64,000 nt of DNA, from positions 2,388,001-2,452,000 of the forward strand of contig NZ_CP065424.1 in NCBI RefSeq assembly GCF_017809215.1. Direction: 5' to 3'. The notes below the pieces were generated by a model. It saw only the letters and a list, made by a program, of their open reading frames with translations, was not told the origin of the DNA and made no database searches. This document shows, piece by piece, positions 53,491 through 63,296 of the stretch. The position numbers and the translations under genes were made by a program. Every line of letters starts with the position of its first letter. Positions within the stretch are counted from its first letter, which is position 1. Source of the DNA: Heyndrickxia oleronia (GTDB lineage Bacteria; Bacillota; Bacilli; Bacillales; Bacillaceae_C).

Positions 53491-53667
53491 TTTAGGGGTA
53501 TTCATTCGGAAATAACATTTTTTAGAAGGATTGATGTTTTTCTCTTGTGAACATTCCCATTGTCTCATAACCATATATCGTGACTTTGCGTTTTTGTTTT
53601 GTAATCAATGATATTTGATAGTTTTAAATAACCAATTCTTATGTGTGTAGCTTAGAAAAATATTACT

Positions 53668-53767
53668 TGACACACTATGTGTATGAACCATATAATACAC
53701 ACAAGAGGTGTATGAATGCCATAATACATAAAATTTTGTCGTCTATGTATGAATCACTTAATACACA
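53668..53767 (+). promoter_or_regulatory. Promoter with three tandem GntR-type operators
   Basis: TTGACA (53668-53673), 18-base spacer, TATAAT (53691-53696). Three copies of TGTATGA-N4-7-TAATACA lie at 53679-53702, 53708-53729 and 53744-53767; the first covers the -10 box. They precede the GntR gene of the YtrA type, whose relatives bind such palindromes. Confidence 0.78.
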
Positions 53768-53788
53768 CATCGCATAGGAGATGTTTCA

Positions 53789-54178
53789 ATGAAAATTAAT
53801 TTTAATAATCGTGATCCTGTCTATGTACAGGTTGTTCGGTACTTCAAGGAACAAATAGCAATAGGTATGCTAGAAAAGGGCCAAGAAATTCCTTCGCGAA
53901 GAGAGCTTGCCTCAATGCTGAAAATTAATCCGAATACTGCACAAAGAGCCTATAAGGAAATGGAGGAACAGGGGTTGATACACACTGAAAAAAATTACCC
54001 AAGTAGAATTACAAATGACGAGGTTGTTTTAAGTAAGGTAAGAACAGAGTTAATTGTTGAAGCGGTGGATTCCTTTGTTCAATCCATTCGGTCTATTAAT
54101 GTCCCAGTCGACGAGTTACTTGAATTAATAAAGGAAAAATATAATTCATCAGAAAACGAAAGGAAGGAACTGGAATGA
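53789..54178 (+). CDS. GntR-family (YtrA-type) repressor
   Basis: 129 residues, ATG behind ATAGGAGATG. Winged helix at residues 10-70: VYVQVVRYFKEQIAIGMLEK, IPSRRELASMLKINPNTAQR, AYKEMEEQGLIHTEK. The C-terminal region is a short helical dimerisation domain, without the ligand domain of FadR/HutC types, hence YtrA-like. It overlaps the ATPase gene by four bases and likely represses the ABC operon until cell-envelope stress. Confidence 0.9.
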   Translation: MKINFNNRDPVYVQVVRYFKEQIAIGMLEKGQEIPSRRELASMLKINPNTAQRAYKEMEEQGLIHTEKNYPSRITNDEVVLSKVRTELIVEAVDSFVQSIRSINVPVDELLELIKEKYNSSENERKELE

Positions 54179-54864
54179 TCGAGGTCCAAAATATTACGAA
54201 AAGGTATGGTCGTAAAAAAGTACTAAACGGTGTTTCATTTACTGCTAATAAAGGAGAAATAACCTGTTTAATTGGGATCAATGGAGTGGGGAAAACAACA
54301 ACATTGAAAGCGATCGTAGGTCTAACTCCCATTAATAGCGGAAAAATACTTATCGATGGTGCAAAATTAACTAAATCTAGCTATGAAAAAATCACGTTTA
54401 TACCAGATGCGATTACCATGCTTCCCCACATGACAATCCACCAATCAATGGTATTTATGGATGACTTTTATGAAAATTGGAACCAACAGCGTGCGGACGA
54501 CTTGCTTACATTTTTTAAACTAGATAAAGGAACACGAATTTCTGAGCTTTCAAAGGGAAATGTGGCGAAAGTAAATTTATTATTAGGACTTTGTATTGAT
54601 GTTGATTATGTTTTAATGGATGAACCATTCTCAGGTATTGATATTTTTAGCAGAGAGCAAATAGCAGAAGTGTTCACGAGTCACTTAGTCGAAGACAGAG
54701 GTGTAATTATAACAACCCATGAAATAAATGATATTGAACACTTAATTGATAAGGTAGTTCTCATAGATAACGGAAATGTATTAAAAGAATTTAATACAGA
54801 AGAAATTCGTTTGACAGAGGGGAAATCGGTTGTTGATGTGATGAGAGAGGTGTACAGAGGGTGA
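54175..54864 (+). CDS. ABC transporter ATPase (YtrB-like)
   Basis: 229 residues; ATG overlaps gntR end. Walker A GINGVGKTT, Q-loop FIPDAIT, signature LSKGNVAKV (degenerate from LSGGQ), Walker B VLMDEPFSGIDI, H-loop TTHEIND. The degenerate signature is typical of YtrB/BcrA relatives of this operon type. Pairs with the membrane protein encoded next. Confidence 0.88.
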   Translation: MIEVQNITKRYGRKKVLNGVSFTANKGEITCLIGINGVGKTTTLKAIVGLTPINSGKILIDGAKLTKSSYEKITFIPDAITMLPHMTIHQSMVFMDDFYENWNQQRADDLLTFFKLDKGTRISELSKGNVAKVNLLLGLCIDVDYVLMDEPFSGIDIFSREQIAEVFTSHLVEDRGVIITTHEINDIEHLIDKVVLIDNGNVLKEFNTEEIRLTEGKSVVDVMREVYRG

Positions 54865-55694
54865 AAAAGTTTTTAAAATTGTTGAACTTTGAATTAAATC
54901 GATTTAAAAAAATCTACATCGTGTTAATTTTACTAACAGTCGTCATTCAAATAACTGGAGTAATCTATAAAACATTAAATTATATGAATGATGTGAATGA
55001 CACAATGCGAGAAACTTCCATAAATGCATCAGAATATGTTAGCCAAAATGGAACGATGGACTTTAAAACAATACTGAATACTTCTTGGTTCTTCTTTTCA
55101 GTGGCACTTTGTGCTGCAGCGTTAGTAATCTATTTATTTTTCATTTGGTATCGTGAATGGTTTGGTAAAAATACGTTTATTTATCGATTATTGATGCTAC
55201 CTACTTCAAGAGTAAATATTTATCTATCAAAAGCATTAACGATTTTCTTATTAGTTTTAGGATTAATCGGCATTCAACTTATACTATTACCAATTGAAAA
55301 CTTCATCTTTAAGGCCATTATTCCAACTGAATTCAGAATCGATTTGAAATTAGCTGATGCGATTCGTTTATCCGATTATTTGCATATTTTGATTCCTGGT
55401 TCATTTTTAACATTTCTCATTTTCTATGGTTTAGGATTCTTAGCAGTTACAATCCTTTTTACAGGAATTCTTTTCGAAAGAAGCTTTCGCTTTAAGGGTA
55501 TCATTATGGGTGGGATATACTGTATTCTTTCAGTTATTGTCTTTTTTGCACCACTACTTATTGAGACATTTTTTATGCCAAACTTCCTCTATCCAATAGA
55601 AAGATTCTTTATCGAATTAATTATGGGAATCGTTGTCCTTATTGGATCGATTAGTATGAGTGTCTATTTATTAAAAAATAAGGTAACGGTTTAA
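54861..55694 (+). CDS. ABC transporter permease, six TM
   Basis: 277 residues from GTG 54861, overlapping the ATPase stop. Membrane spans at about 18-36, 75-97, 124-145, 183-212, 219-240 and 250-270; cytoplasmic motif WYREWFGKNTFIYRLLMLPT is typical of the YtrC/D-like permeases. Forms the transporter with the YtrB-like ATPase. Substrate unknown; relatives respond to lipid II-targeting antibiotics. Confidence 0.85.
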   Translation: MKKFLKLLNFELNRFKKIYIVLILLTVVIQITGVIYKTLNYMNDVNDTMRETSINASEYVSQNGTMDFKTILNTSWFFFSVALCAAALVIYLFFIWYREWFGKNTFIYRLLMLPTSRVNIYLSKALTIFLLVLGLIGIQLILLPIENFIFKAIIPTEFRIDLKLADAIRLSDYLHILIPGSFLTFLIFYGLGFLAVTILFTGILFERSFRFKGIIMGGIYCILSVIVFFAPLLIETFFMPNFLYPIERFFIELIMGIVVLIGSISMSVYLLKNKVTV

Positions 55695-55707
55695 GGAGGT
55701 ATTTGGA

Positions 55708-56913
55708 ATGAAACGCTATATATATTCATCAATTGTCGCAGCTGTAGTTGTTATATGTATCGGAACGTATTACATCTATTCAAATGTATCAGCAGATTCT
55801 TTACCAACGATAAATATTCAAAAAATAAGTGGTGATGAAAAAGAAATCAAGTCAATGATCATTACTGGGGATTACGCCGGGAATATTGATTCTATGCGAT
55901 TTTATTTAACCGTTAATGGAGTAGATTTTAAAAAGAATAATCCTCTTATAGCAGATGATTTTCAACAGTCTCATAAAATTAACCAATTAAGAAAAAAGTA
56001 TCGGAATTTTATGCGTGGTAAATTGAATGAAGCTTCGTTTTATGAAGATAAGAATTTCTTAATTTATTCGAATATTTTCAATGAAAATTATTCTAACATC
56101 GAGGATGATATTAAAATTAAAACTTCCGTGTTAAAAAAGAAGGAAAATAAGAAATCATCGTTCACAATATCTATCCCTAATGAAAAGCAATATGGTAGTT
56201 TCTATGTTCAGGATGTTCAGTTAGTAAAAAATAATCAATTAAAGCTTATCGCAAACAATACACAAAACGTTTATTCAAATACTCCAAATAATGAAATACA
56301 TGTATATACGATTGACCTTGAGAAGCAAAAGCTACTAAGTGATGATGTCCTAACATCAGATCCGGTTGGAGATACCTACAATCAATATAACAGTTATTCT
56401 TATTCTGATCGTACCATTCCAAATAAATATTTCTTATTTACAAATGATCAGTTAAAAATGGTTGATAAAAACGATGGATCGTATGAGGAAAAACTTGTTA
56501 AAAGTCAATTCATTGCCTACAATCTCGAAAAAAATAAAAAGGAAGTGATCGACCTTCCTGAGAAATTAAAAAATGCGAACATTGAAGCGTATAAAGATAA
56601 AGAGATATATTTAACCATTAGAGATAAAAAAGGTGTGAAATTATTTACGTACAATCTAGAAAATAAGAAGATTGAAAATGAGTGTACATTACAATTACCT
56701 TCAAATGGTCAAGATTGGAACGAAGGAGTAACCGTGACCTTTGCCCAAAATAAAGTTTTTCTATTAGATTCATATGTAAACGAGAAAACAGAAAGTCAAT
56801 TATTTGTTAATGACATAAGTACAGGTAAGTCACTTTATCAAGGCAAAATCAATAATAAAGGAATTGATAAGGAGTACTTCATTCGTTTTGATGAAATTCA
56901 AGTTAAAAGGTAA
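55708..56913 (+). CDS. Membrane-anchored extracytoplasmic protein of the GntR/ABC operon
   Basis: 401 residues, ATG behind TAAGGAGG, 13 bases after the permease. A single N-terminal membrane segment (SIVAAVVVICIGTYYIY); the remainder is hydrophilic, Asn/Lys-rich and beta-rich (repeats like IHVYTIDLEKQKLLS, FIAYNLEKNKKEVIDL, LFTYNLENKKIENE), suggestive of a propeller-like exterior domain. No family recognised. Being last in the operon, it may present or sense a ligand for the ABC transporter. Confidence 0.75.
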   Translation: MKRYIYSSIVAAVVVICIGTYYIYSNVSADSLPTINIQKISGDEKEIKSMIITGDYAGNIDSMRFYLTVNGVDFKKNNPLIADDFQQSHKINQLRKKYRNFMRGKLNEASFYEDKNFLIYSNIFNENYSNIEDDIKIKTSVLKKKENKKSSFTISIPNEKQYGSFYVQDVQLVKNNQLKLIANNTQNVYSNTPNNEIHVYTIDLEKQKLLSDDVLTSDPVGDTYNQYNSYSYSDRTIPNKYFLFTNDQLKMVDKNDGSYEEKLVKSQFIAYNLEKNKKEVIDLPEKLKNANIEAYKDKEIYLTIRDKKGVKLFTYNLENKKIENECTLQLPSNGQDWNEGVTVTFAQNKVFLLDSYVNEKTESQLFVNDISTGKSLYQGKINNKGIDKEYFIRFDEIQVKR

Positions 56914-57038
56914 TAAAAAGTTGATTAGAAACATTTATGTTAGTAATTTCCTGTTTTTGATAATTATCTGAAACTTTTTCCCGTGTTCAAACGTCTTATA
57001 TAATAGAGCATAAAATATTAAATAGAGGGGGGATCAAT

Positions 57039-57638
57039 TTGATTGTTCGGAATAAAATTGATAAGAAATTAAAACGAATCCTATATCCTGTTTTAAAAGA
57101 ATATGGGTTTGAAAGTATCAATAATAGAAGATATTATGCTGTTCATGATAACTGTACATGGGTCATAAGCATTAATCATATTGGCAATTATTATTCCGAA
57201 TTATCAGGTTGGCCTGCCCAATCCTTAAATGTTACTATCGGTATTTATTTTGATTTTATTCCCCCTATCATTGAATTCAATAAATTTCCCAATCATTATG
57301 ATTGTCAAGTCCAGATGGAATTGTGTTGTCTAAATGAAGGAGAAAATACTGGGTATAAACCTAATCGAGAGAAGGAAACGATCTGGTGGTTTTGGTCGAA
57401 TGGAAAAAATATCGAGGATGTTATCAATAATATTAAATATTCGTTTTTGAAAACGGGCTTGCCGTGGCTAAAAAAATACTCGAATATTGAACGAGCTTTT
57501 GAAAAAATCGAAAGAGAAATCAATTCATATCATAAATTTTATAATGCACAATTTTTTGCTAAACATTTAAAACTTTGGGATAAATATGAGGAGTATCATC
57601 AATTATTTAAAGCCGAAGCCATTAAGTTTGGCGAATGA
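57039..57638 (+). CDS. DUF4304-like protein
   Basis: 199 residues from TTG 57039 behind AGAGGGGGGAT. N-terminal block KKLKRILYPVLKEYGFESIN, NRRYYAVHDNCTWVISINHI, SLNVTIGIYFDFIPP and later IKYSFLKTGLPWLKKY fit DUF4304 proteins, which are often linked to toxin immunity or contact-dependent systems in Firmicutes, though no toxin is nearby. Monocistronic with a strong terminator. Confidence 0.6.
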   Translation: MIVRNKIDKKLKRILYPVLKEYGFESINNRRYYAVHDNCTWVISINHIGNYYSELSGWPAQSLNVTIGIYFDFIPPIIEFNKFPNHYDCQVQMELCCLNEGENTGYKPNREKETIWWFWSNGKNIEDVINNIKYSFLKTGLPWLKKYSNIERAFEKIEREINSYHKFYNAQFFAKHLKLWDKYEEYHQLFKAEAIKFGE

Positions 57639-57643
57639 TTTGT

Positions 57644-57672
57644 AGGAGGGAAATTATTCCCTCCTTTTTTTA
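57644..57672 (+). terminator. Terminator after DUF4304-like gene
   Basis: AGGAGGG-N8-CCCTCCT followed by T7. Confidence 0.88.
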
Positions 57673-57740
57673 TGTCACAATGGTCATCAATCTAGCCATA
57701 AAGAATATGATAAAGGTGAAAAGCAGATGGAGGTGAAGTA

Positions 57741-58169
57741 ATGGCAGTTGTCAAGGCTACTGATTCAGATATTGCACTTTTAGCAAGGTTGCTAAGAGCT
57801 GAGGCAGAGGGGGAAGGTATACAAGGTATGCTTCTCGTAGGGAATGTCGGCATTAATCGGATAAGAGCGAATTGCTCCGATTTCAAGGGGCTCCGCACTG
57901 TACCGCAAATGGTTTTTCAACCTCATGCCTTTGAAGCTACTATACATGGTTATTTTTATCAGAGGGCAAGGGAAAAAGAGAAGCGCTTGGCTCGTCGATC
58001 AATTAATGGAGAAAGTTTTTGGCCGGCAAAGTATAGTCTTTGGTATTTTAAACCACCCGGTGATTGTCCAGCAACTTGGTACAATCAGCCATTAGTTGCA
58101 AGATATAAAAATCATTGCTTTTATGAACCAACAGCTGAAACATGTCAAAATGTATATAACACATTTTAA
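57741..58169 (+). CDS. cwlJ: Spore cortex-lytic enzyme CwlJ
   Basis: 142 residues, ATG behind GGAGGTGA, full length for CwlJ. Hydrolase_2 (SleB-type) domain: LLARLLRAEAEGEGIQGMLL with the catalytic Glu, VGNVGINRIRANCSDFKG, TVPQMVFQPHAFEAT. It degrades cortex peptidoglycan during germination and sits at the spore coat; in B. subtilis it needs GerQ. No signal peptide, as expected for CwlJ rather than SleB. Followed by a CotF-like coat protein gene. Confidence 0.9.
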   Translation: MAVVKATDSDIALLARLLRAEAEGEGIQGMLLVGNVGINRIRANCSDFKGLRTVPQMVFQPHAFEATIHGYFYQRAREKEKRLARRSINGESFWPAKYSLWYFKPPGDCPATWYNQPLVARYKNHCFYEPTAETCQNVYNTF

Positions 58170-58265
58170 CCCTTAGCAAGTTTGTAATTGGGTGTTTCGT
58201 GAATAACTCCTTTAAATTAATTCATACTAACAAAGGTAAAATGAATTATTTAGGAGGTAGGATTC

Positions 58266-58907
58266 ATGCAAAACCAGCAAAACTCAAACCAAATGCATCA
58301 AAATATGCATACAGGAAATATTCCACAACAAATGAATCATGGTGGTCATGAAGTATTGGATGTAGGGGAAGTATTATCAGGATCTATTGGCTTAATGGAT
58401 CAATATACTTTATTAAGAGGTCATGTTCAAGACCAGGAACTATTAAACATTTTAGACCGACAATACCAATTTATGCAACAGGAATATAATACATTGGTGG
58501 ATTGCTTTCAATCAGGTAAGGATCCAGCGGTTCCTACTCAAAGCTATAAAATGCAGCAAGATAATAATTTTGTCTATGGATTGCAGCCGTCACAACCGAA
58601 AAAACCTTTACAATCTGTGTCAGAATTGACTGATGAATGCATTTCTGGTTTAATGCTTGGTGGTGTAAAATCTTCTGCTTCTATGAAGACAGTGGCTGCA
58701 TGTGAAACGACTAACCCTGTAGTACGAAGAGTGTTAGCAGATTCCATACCAAACTGTATTGAAATGGCCTATGAACTGTCAATTTATCAAAATAAACATC
58801 ATTATTATCAGGTGCCACAATTTGCTCAACAAGATATGCAACAAATGCTCCATGCGTATGCCCCTACAGGAGGGCAAATGCCAAACACTAATAATATGAC
58901 TCACTAA
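58266..58907 (+). CDS. CotF-like spore coat protein
   Basis: 213 residues, ATG behind TAGGAGG. N-terminal Gln/Asn/His-rich tail (QNQQNSNQMHQNMHTGNI), then a helical ferritin-like CotF domain: EVLSGSIGLMDQYTLLRGHV, LLNILDRQYQFMQQEYNTL, ITDECISGLMLGGVKSSA with related YELSIYQNKHHYYQVPQF at the end. Such proteins (YhcQ, CotF) are coat or inner-coat components. Located 96 bases after cwlJ, so possibly under the same mother-cell control. Confidence 0.85.
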   Translation: MQNQQNSNQMHQNMHTGNIPQQMNHGGHEVLDVGEVLSGSIGLMDQYTLLRGHVQDQELLNILDRQYQFMQQEYNTLVDCFQSGKDPAVPTQSYKMQQDNNFVYGLQPSQPKKPLQSVSELTDECISGLMLGGVKSSASMKTVAACETTNPVVRRVLADSIPNCIEMAYELSIYQNKHHYYQVPQFAQQDMQQMLHAYAPTGGQMPNTNNMTH

Positions 58908-58916
58908 ATAATCGTA

Positions 58917-58947
58917 AAAACGTCAATTCATTGGATTGACGTTTTTC
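58917..58947 (+). terminator. Terminator after coat gene
   Basis: AAACGTCAA-N9-TTGACGTTT with T5. Confidence 0.85.
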
Positions 58948-59070
58948 TTATGAAAATTTGGATAGGATCGTTCTAAAAATGAAAACTGCTTTTTTATTTA
59001 AAGGTGTTTGTGCTAAAATAATATTGGTATATAGAAAGCCTATTTAACTTGAGAAATAAGGAGAATAAAG

Positions 59071-59997
59071 ATGGAAAAGATATTAGTTTTTGGACATAAA
59101 AATCCTGACACAGACACAATTTGTTCGGCAATTGCTTATGCAGAATTAAAGAAGAAATTAGGTGTAGAAGCAGAGCCAGTACGATTAGGAGAAATAAATG
59201 GTGAAACAAAGTATGCGTTAGATTACTTTAAAGTAGACGCTCCTCGTTTCGTTCAGACAGTTGCAAATGAAAGTAATGGTGTAATTTTAGTTGATCATAA
59301 TGAACGTCAACAAAGCGCGGATGATATTGATCAAGTAAAAGTTTTAGAGGTAATTGATCACCACCGTATTGCTAATTTTGAAACAAGTGATCCTTTATAT
59401 TATCGTGCAGAGCCCGTAGGTTGTACAGCTACTATTTTAAACAAAATGTACAAGGAGAATGGGGTAGCTATCAATAAAGAAACAGCTGGTTTAATGCTTT
59501 CTGCAATTATTTCCGATTCACTATTATTTAAATCTCCAACTTGTACGGATCAAGATATTGCTGCAGCTAAAGAATTAGCGGAAATTGCTGGAGTTGATGT
59601 AGATACATTTGGTTTAGCTATGTTAAAAGCTGGTGCTGATTTAAGTGATAAATCTATTGAACAACTAATCAGTTTGGATGCGAAGGAATTCCAAATGGGT
59701 ACACATAAGGTAGAAGTTGCACAAGTGAATGCAGTAGATACAAATGATGTGTTGGCTCGTAAGGAAGAATTAGAAGTAGCATTAACGAACAAAATTTCTG
59801 AAAAGAATTTAGACTTATTCCTATTTGTTGTGACAGACATATTAAATAGTGATTCGGTTGCCATTGCTTTAGGAAATGCAGCAAGTGCAGTGGAGAAGGC
59901 ATTTAATGTAAGATTAGAAAACAATACAGCTATATTAAAAGGCGTTGTTTCACGCAAGAAACAAATTGTTCCTCAATTAACTGATGCTTTAAAATAA
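59071..59997 (+). CDS. ppaC: Manganese-dependent inorganic pyrophosphatase
   Basis: 308 residues, ATG behind AAGGAG. DHH-family motifs: [41 protein letters not shown] (DHH), [11 protein letters not shown], and the C-terminal DHHA2 domain with [14 protein letters not shown]. Family II pyrophosphatase, Mn2+ dependent, cytoplasmic, drives biosynthesis by hydrolysing PPi. Full length. Monocistronic. Confidence 0.96.
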   Translation: MEKILVFGHKNPDTDTICSAIAYAELKKKLGVEAEPVRLGEINGETKYALDYFKVDAPRFVQTVANESNGVILVDHNERQQSADDIDQVKVLEVIDHHRIANFETSDPLYYRAEPVGCTATILNKMYKENGVAINKETAGLMLSAIISDSLLFKSPTCTDQDIAAAKELAEIAGVDVDTFGLAMLKAGADLSDKSIEQLISLDAKEFQMGTHKVEVAQVNAVDTNDVLARKEELEVALTNKISEKNLDLFLFVVTDILNSDSVAIALGNAASAVEKAFNVRLENNTAILKGVVSRKKQIVPQLTDALK

Positions 59998-60008
59998 ACA
60001 AAATTAAA

Positions 60009-60040
60009 AGGGGGGTGTCTGATATTTTAGACACCCCCTT
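60009..60040. terminator. Bidirectional terminator between ppaC and transglutaminase gene
   Basis: AGGGGGGTGTCT and AGACACCCCCTT form a long G+C stem around GATATTTT; serves both convergent genes. Confidence 0.8.
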
Positions 60041-60048
60041 AAAGCTAC

Positions 60049-61764
60049 TTAGTACTCGATATTTTCTCTAATATGAGTTTTCCTAAACTCCTGTTCATTA
60101 GGATCAAAATATTGTTCATTATATTTTGCTACAAATTGATCGTTTTGAACATATCCCGCGCCCCATGTAGGATCCATAGTTAACCATTTTCCATTAACTT
60201 TCGCTTCAATCCATGCATGATTATTTTTCAATATACCTGTACCCGCCTTTCCCGAAATTACTCTTGCTTCAATATTACTTGCACGTAACAGAGCTCCCGC
60301 TAGATAAGCATAATCCTGACAGACACCGGTTTTTAAGCGTAGAGTTTTTAATGCATTATCATCCCATTCAAATTCGTTATTTTTAAATTTCTGAACATCA
60401 TAGGAAATATTTTTCGAAGTGAAATCATAAATTGCTTTCGCTTTTTCTCGATCATTTTTACTGTCTTTAGTAATTTCTTTTGCAAGTTTAATAATCTTTG
60501 AGTGTTCCGATGGTATCCCTCTTGATGGTAATAGATCTCTTTGATCATTTGTATCAAGATTAGTTACTGAGAAAGAGGCAACTGAAAAATAACGAAAATA
60601 ATTTGTGTTCTTTTCCCTGATTTCAGGTACATTTACTGATACCTCATATTCACCTGGTCCGAACCGTAAATAAATGGAGCCGTCAAATGTAAAATCCTTT
60701 ACTGGGATGATATCAAGGGCTTCATCTTGATCTTTTTTTGTTTTTATATAAATATGTGTGGTTTCTTTGGCTAAGTTAGCATGAGGGTCGATTTTTCCTT
60801 TTATTTGATAAGAGAGTTTTGTTTCATCATTACCAAATTTAGGTATTTCTAATTGAATCCCTCTTTCGTCATATGTTCGATAAAATTCTATTGGTGTCAT
60901 CTTTTTATTTGAACGATTATTGACAAAAAGTGTAGTGCCATATTGATAACGATTATCTTTCATTTTATCAGGTACGAGGACATTGATTTGATGAAGTCCT
61001 TTCCCATAGAAAAGGGGGACATCGTAAGAAAATTGACCATTTTTTACAGGAATTTCGTGTTTCCAATTTTCCATATCTTTTTTTACTTCAATCATAATAG
61101 TCGTTGTTTTTTCTAAGTTTTTTACTTTCCCTTGCAAATTTAAATGTTCGGTTGCTTCAATCAACCCTGAATCTACATTCTTTAAAACGAGACTTGCATC
61201 TTGTGCATAGGGAGTATAGGTTACATCTCTTTGTTTCTCTGGATGAACATTAATGACTTCGAAGGTAGCAAGATCATAATAATAATTATTGCGATCTGTA
61301 GCAGGGAGCATGACTCTAATAGAGTAGTTTCCTTTTCCATTATAAAAATGAATATCCTCTTTAAATGTTCCATTTTCTATAGGAATATAATAATCTTGAA
61401 CTGAATTTGAATCGATGATATCAAGTGAACTTACTTTAACCCATGCATATCTTTCTTTTAATTGATCTTCTTTTTCAATAACTCCAGAGATGGTGAGTTC
61501 TTTGTTTACGGCGAATTTTTTATATTTTGGATTGGTTAATGTTGCACCGATTTTATCTTTATAATTAGTGAGCTCTAGAGGCTCTAATTTAAGCTCAATA
61601 TTTTTCTCTTTTACTAATTTATCATATTTAGCTAAATCTGTGTTTTCAGTGCTTACTTTGATTGTTTCCTTCTTATCAGACATCTGGGTTTTACTTCCAT
61701 TACTGCACGCAGAAGTTAAAACTAATGATAATGCAGCAATTGCTAGTAATTTTTTTACATCCAT
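60049..61764 (-). CDS. Transglutaminase-domain lipoprotein
   Basis: 571 residues from ATG 61764 behind ATAGGAGG. Lipoprotein signal peptide with lipobox LTSAC (Cys about residue 21), so anchored outside the membrane. Three or more repeated Ig-like modules follow: LNLQGKVKNLEKTTTIMIEV, NGQFSYDVPLFYGKGLHQIN, FDGSIYLRFGPGEYEVSVNV. The C-terminal transglutaminase-like core has Cys in TGVCQDYAYLAGALL, His in NHAWIEAKV and Asp in DPTWGAGY. Probably a cell-surface protease or cross-linking enzyme; substrate unknown. Confidence 0.9.
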   Translation of the reverse strand: MDVKKLLAIAALSLVLTSACSNGSKTQMSDKKETIKVSTENTDLAKYDKLVKEKNIELKLEPLELTNYKDKIGATLTNPKYKKFAVNKELTISGVIEKEDQLKERYAWVKVSSLDIIDSNSVQDYYIPIENGTFKEDIHFYNGKGNYSIRVMLPATDRNNYYYDLATFEVINVHPEKQRDVTYTPYAQDASLVLKNVDSGLIEATEHLNLQGKVKNLEKTTTIMIEVKKDMENWKHEIPVKNGQFSYDVPLFYGKGLHQINVLVPDKMKDNRYQYGTTLFVNNRSNKKMTPIEFYRTYDERGIQLEIPKFGNDETKLSYQIKGKIDPHANLAKETTHIYIKTKKDQDEALDIIPVKDFTFDGSIYLRFGPGEYEVSVNVPEIREKNTNYFRYFSVASFSVTNLDTNDQRDLLPSRGIPSEHSKIIKLAKEITKDSKNDREKAKAIYDFTSKNISYDVQKFKNNEFEWDDNALKTLRLKTGVCQDYAYLAGALLRASNIEARVISGKAGTGILKNNHAWIEAKVNGKWLTMDPTWGAGYVQNDQFVAKYNEQYFDPNEQEFRKTHIRENIEY

Positions 61765-61815
61765 TTTATTCCTCCTATCCCCCTGATTACTGTACTTAAA
61801 TACAAAATTTCCCAC

Positions 61816-62389
61816 ATCTTATTATTTATATCACACAGTTGGTGATAAAAGACATAAGCGAAAAAGCCTATTTTAAAATGGGTTGCCGGTAGATAAAGGG
61901 AAAGAGAAATGGTTTATTCAATTGAAATCATTTTTTTATAGTTCTTTATTCACTGACGTCAGACAAAGAAATAAACAAAAAAGACGCACAGGGCGTCCTT
62001 CTTGTCCATTTCTTTGTATTCACCTTACCAAAAATGTGCTTTCGCATTGCTTCTAAGAATTATGATATTTTGAGAAACTTGTGTTTGTCCATTTACTTGT
62101 GATTTCGTATGTTTTCTTCTTGTGGTACTATAGTGAAATCGTTCAGATTGTGGATCTAAAAAGTTTCTGTAACTAATCGAATATCACCTCTTTGGAAGGA
62201 TCTATACTTAGAAACGTAAAATACTCAAGAAATGAGTATCAGTAATATTTTGTACTGTAAATGATAAAAAATTCATTGAAATAAACAAATCTAATAGCGG
62301 TAAATTCTTTTGATGACTCATGTAAAATGTTATAATAAATATTTAGAAATAATGATTATTAAAAATAAAAAGCAAGGAGCTTTCTATAA
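61816..62389. other. Intergenic region between divergent genes
   Basis: About 570 bases. It holds a nested hairpin: ACAAAGAAAT (61963) with ATTTCTTTGT (62008-62017), enclosing GACGC / GCGTC (61983-61997). No T-run. It could be a small structured RNA or an operator; otherwise promoters of the two divergent genes. Confidence 0.5.
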
Positions 62390-63145
62390 ATGAAATTCGT
62401 ATCTTGGAATGTAAATGGCATAAGAGCATGTATAAATAAAGGATTTTTATCATATTTTAATGAAGTTGATGCAGATATTTTTTGTATTCAAGAAACAAAA
62501 TGTCAGGATGGACAAGTAACTCTTGAATTAGATAATTACTATCAATATTGGAATTATGCTGAGAAAAAGGGATATTCCGGAACAGCGGTTTTTACAAAAC
62601 AAAAGCCATTATCAGTAAAATATGGCGTGGGTGATGAAACAGATGAATCTGAAGGTAGAATATTAACTCTAGAATTTGATCAATTTTATTTAGTGAATGT
62701 GTACACTCCAAATTCTCAGAGGGATCTTGCCAGATTACCATTTCGTTTAGAATGGGAAGAAAGAATTAAAGAACATTTAATCTCATTGGATCAGAAAAAG
62801 CCAGTTGTTTATTGTGGTGATTTAAATGTTGCCCATCAAGAAATTGATTTAAAAAACCCAAAATCGAATAAAGGGAACTCCGGTTTTACTGATGAAGAAA
62901 GAGAAAAGATGAGTACATTATTGAACACGGGATTTACTGATTCCTTTCGTTATTTTTACCCAGATAAAACAGACTCCTATACTTGGTGGTCATATATGAA
63001 TAAGGTAAGAGAAAGAAATATTGGCTGGAGAATTGATTATTTTATTGTATCTAATAGATTAGTAGACTCATTGCAGGACTCACAAATCCACTCTGAAATT
63101 TTAGGAAGTGATCATTGTCCTGTTATGCTTGAAATGAAAATGTAA
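62390..63145 (+). CDS. exoA: Exodeoxyribonuclease III / AP endonuclease
   Basis: 251 residues, ATG behind CAAGGAG. AP endonuclease family 1 motifs in order: FVSWNVNGIRA, FCIQETKC (metal Glu), NVYTPNSQRDLARLPFRLEW, YCGDLNVAHQEIDLKNPKSN, GFTDSFRYFYPD, and GWRIDYFIVS ... LGSDHCPVML (catalytic His). Base-excision repair in cytoplasm. Next to an Fpg/Nei glycosylase gene, so two base-excision repair enzymes are adjacent. Confidence 0.96.
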   Translation: MKFVSWNVNGIRACINKGFLSYFNEVDADIFCIQETKCQDGQVTLELDNYYQYWNYAEKKGYSGTAVFTKQKPLSVKYGVGDETDESEGRILTLEFDQFYLVNVYTPNSQRDLARLPFRLEWEERIKEHLISLDQKKPVVYCGDLNVAHQEIDLKNPKSNKGNSGFTDEEREKMSTLLNTGFTDSFRYFYPDKTDSYTWWSYMNKVRERNIGWRIDYFIVSNRLVDSLQDSQIHSEILGSDHCPVMLEMKM

Positions 63146-63167
63146 ATAAAAATATTCGTTCATTACT

Positions 63168-63200
63168 ATCACCTAATTTTTTAATTAGGTGATTTTTTTT
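63168..63200 (+). terminator. exoA terminator
   Basis: ATCACCTAATT-TTTT-AATTAGGTGAT followed by a T-run. Confidence 0.88.
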
Positions 63201-63296
63201 AATACTTTTTCTCTGATTTGTCATGATAAGAATAAAGAGAATGTAATGACTACACAAGGAATTGATATATAACTCCACGAAAAAGGGGGAAAACGG

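Noticed and set aside
59550..59957. 135-codon minus-strand frame
   Set aside because: Antisense shadow of ppaC.
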